From: Bedellia somnulentella
Lineage: Eukaryota; Arthropoda; Insecta; Lepidoptera; Bedelliidae
Assembly: GCA_963576735.1 (NCBI GenBank)
Contig: OY755196.1
Coordinates: 5,065,912-5,129,911, forward strand
Length of the DNA stretch: 64,000 nucleotides
Direction of reading: 5' to 3'
Shown: in pieces, positions 63,287-64,000 of the stretch
Numbering within the stretch: the stretch's first letter is position 1
Layout of the letters: each line of letters starts with the position of its first letter
The notes under the pieces: generated by a model
The model's input: only the letters and a program-made list of their open reading frames with translations
What the model was told of the DNA's origin: nothing
The model's database searches: none
Translations under genes and position numbers: made by a program

Positions 63287-64000
63287 AAGTTGTAACTAAA
63301 AATGTACTAAAAGTATGTAGATATATGTATCCAAAAAATACTATAATTCTGTGTATTGCTTTTTTGTATCAAAAAGATAATTAAGGTGTAAGCAAGTAAT
63401 TCAAATTAATAAATTTATTTAAACATTTTTACATTACTTGGTTGCTTTTGAATACGTCTGATTGTTGAGGAACCAAAAACAAATACAACATTTCTCATGG
63501 GAACATAACCGATCAATTAATCAATATACATAACAAAAGTTACTTCAAGAGCTCAGGGTAATTTCCATTTTATTTAGTTTATTAAGTTACTAGCTTTGCT
63601 TTGGCAATGTTATTCTTCAATTTATCTAAGGTGTCTTCGAACACTTACCCATTTCGATACTGAGTATAATGAATTAATGATATATTATGTATAACCTATG
63701 TTTCTTCTGACGATTTGATATTTTTATTTGTGAGATTGGTTTTATTTTTTTTAAATTCGTCATGTGGTTTTTATTACAGACAAATTGATATTTACTCTTT
63801 AGAATAAGTTTAGAATTTACTAACCAGGAAATCATTCAAAACACCTTCAGTTTTTTTAGGCTGAATTGTACCTGAAGCATTTAAATTCATCCTTCCCACA
63901 TTCACCGGGAGATGGGCTCGAAAGATTAGTCAGCCTCACGTTCTGAGTCGCGAGATAGGAGCAATCCTGATGAGGGTTGACAAACTTCTGGGAGATTACA
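63287..64000. other. No supported feature
   Basis: A minus-strand frame near 63800-63890 (MNLNASGTIQPKKTEGVLND) has an ATG and a possible GTTAGT donor but no other support. The last ~110 bases are GC-richer and repeat-like, cut by the window edge. Confidence 0.3.

Overview
This is a eukaryotic, AT-rich, repeat-dense stretch of what looks like an insect chromosome, most probably from a moth or butterfly (Lepidoptera). The signs are GT-AG introns, AATAAA polyadenylation signals, an arthropod-type TATA/initiator promoter, tRNA-headed SINEs with perfect target-site duplications (TSDs), RTE- and jockey-like LINE remnants, hAT, Tigger and Helitron debris, and an igloo/neurogranin-type IQ-motif gene. 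The order-level assignment is inferred from repeat style, not proven. Nothing bacterial or viral was recognised.

Genes. (1) 12578-22712, plus strand: a three-exon gene whose phases join exactly into a 2,820-residue secreted protein. It has a signal peptide, an acidic N-terminal region, about 26 imperfect ~49-residue Pro/Asn/Gln/Ser-rich repeats and a Cys-rich tail near the C-terminus. I could not assign it to a known family. (2) 39504-39598 and 35939-36046, minus strand: the last two coding exons of an igloo-like gene, each with a calmodulin-binding IQ motif. Upstream exons are not seen. (3) 25946-26018 and 26101-26290, plus strand: the last two exons of an unrecognised small Cys-containing protein, with polyadenylation signals. 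(4) 60412-60590, plus strand: a probable terminal coding exon of an unrecognised protein, with a SINE inserted at its stop codon. (5) 45004-45030: a weak candidate for a TATA-driven first mini-exon.

Repeats. Names are mine. Family A is a ~245-bp element with a (TATG)n tail and more than 35 copies. Family B is a ~367-bp tRNA-headed SINE with a (TTATG)n tail and about 16 copies. Families C, D, E and F are further tRNA-headed SINEs. Family A ends like the 3' end of a local RTE LINE (a 'cgtgagtatatgtatgtatg' type end), so the RTE probably supplied the enzyme that moved A. MITE-1 is a ~135-bp TIR element present as single copies and in two tandem clusters (3.8-4.7 kb and 62.2-62.6 kb). Other DNA elements are a 970-bp hAT derivative, a 224-bp hAT MITE with C-runs, a 303-bp foldback, a 1.4-kb element with 183-bp TIRs, a Tigger remnant and a Helitron helicase remnant. 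Many are nested, and several nests can be ordered in time from their TSDs.

Layout. 0-12 kb is repeats with LINE debris and the MITE-1 array. 12.5-23.3 kb is the secreted repeat-protein gene. 23.6-34.2 kb is repeats, the small unknown gene and a 4-unit satellite. 34.5-39.6 kb is the 3' part of the igloo-like gene, with a hAT element in its intron. 40-60 kb is nested transposons. 60.4-61 kb holds the terminal exon. 61-64 kb is a mosaic of shared repeats. The genes show no sign of a common pathway.
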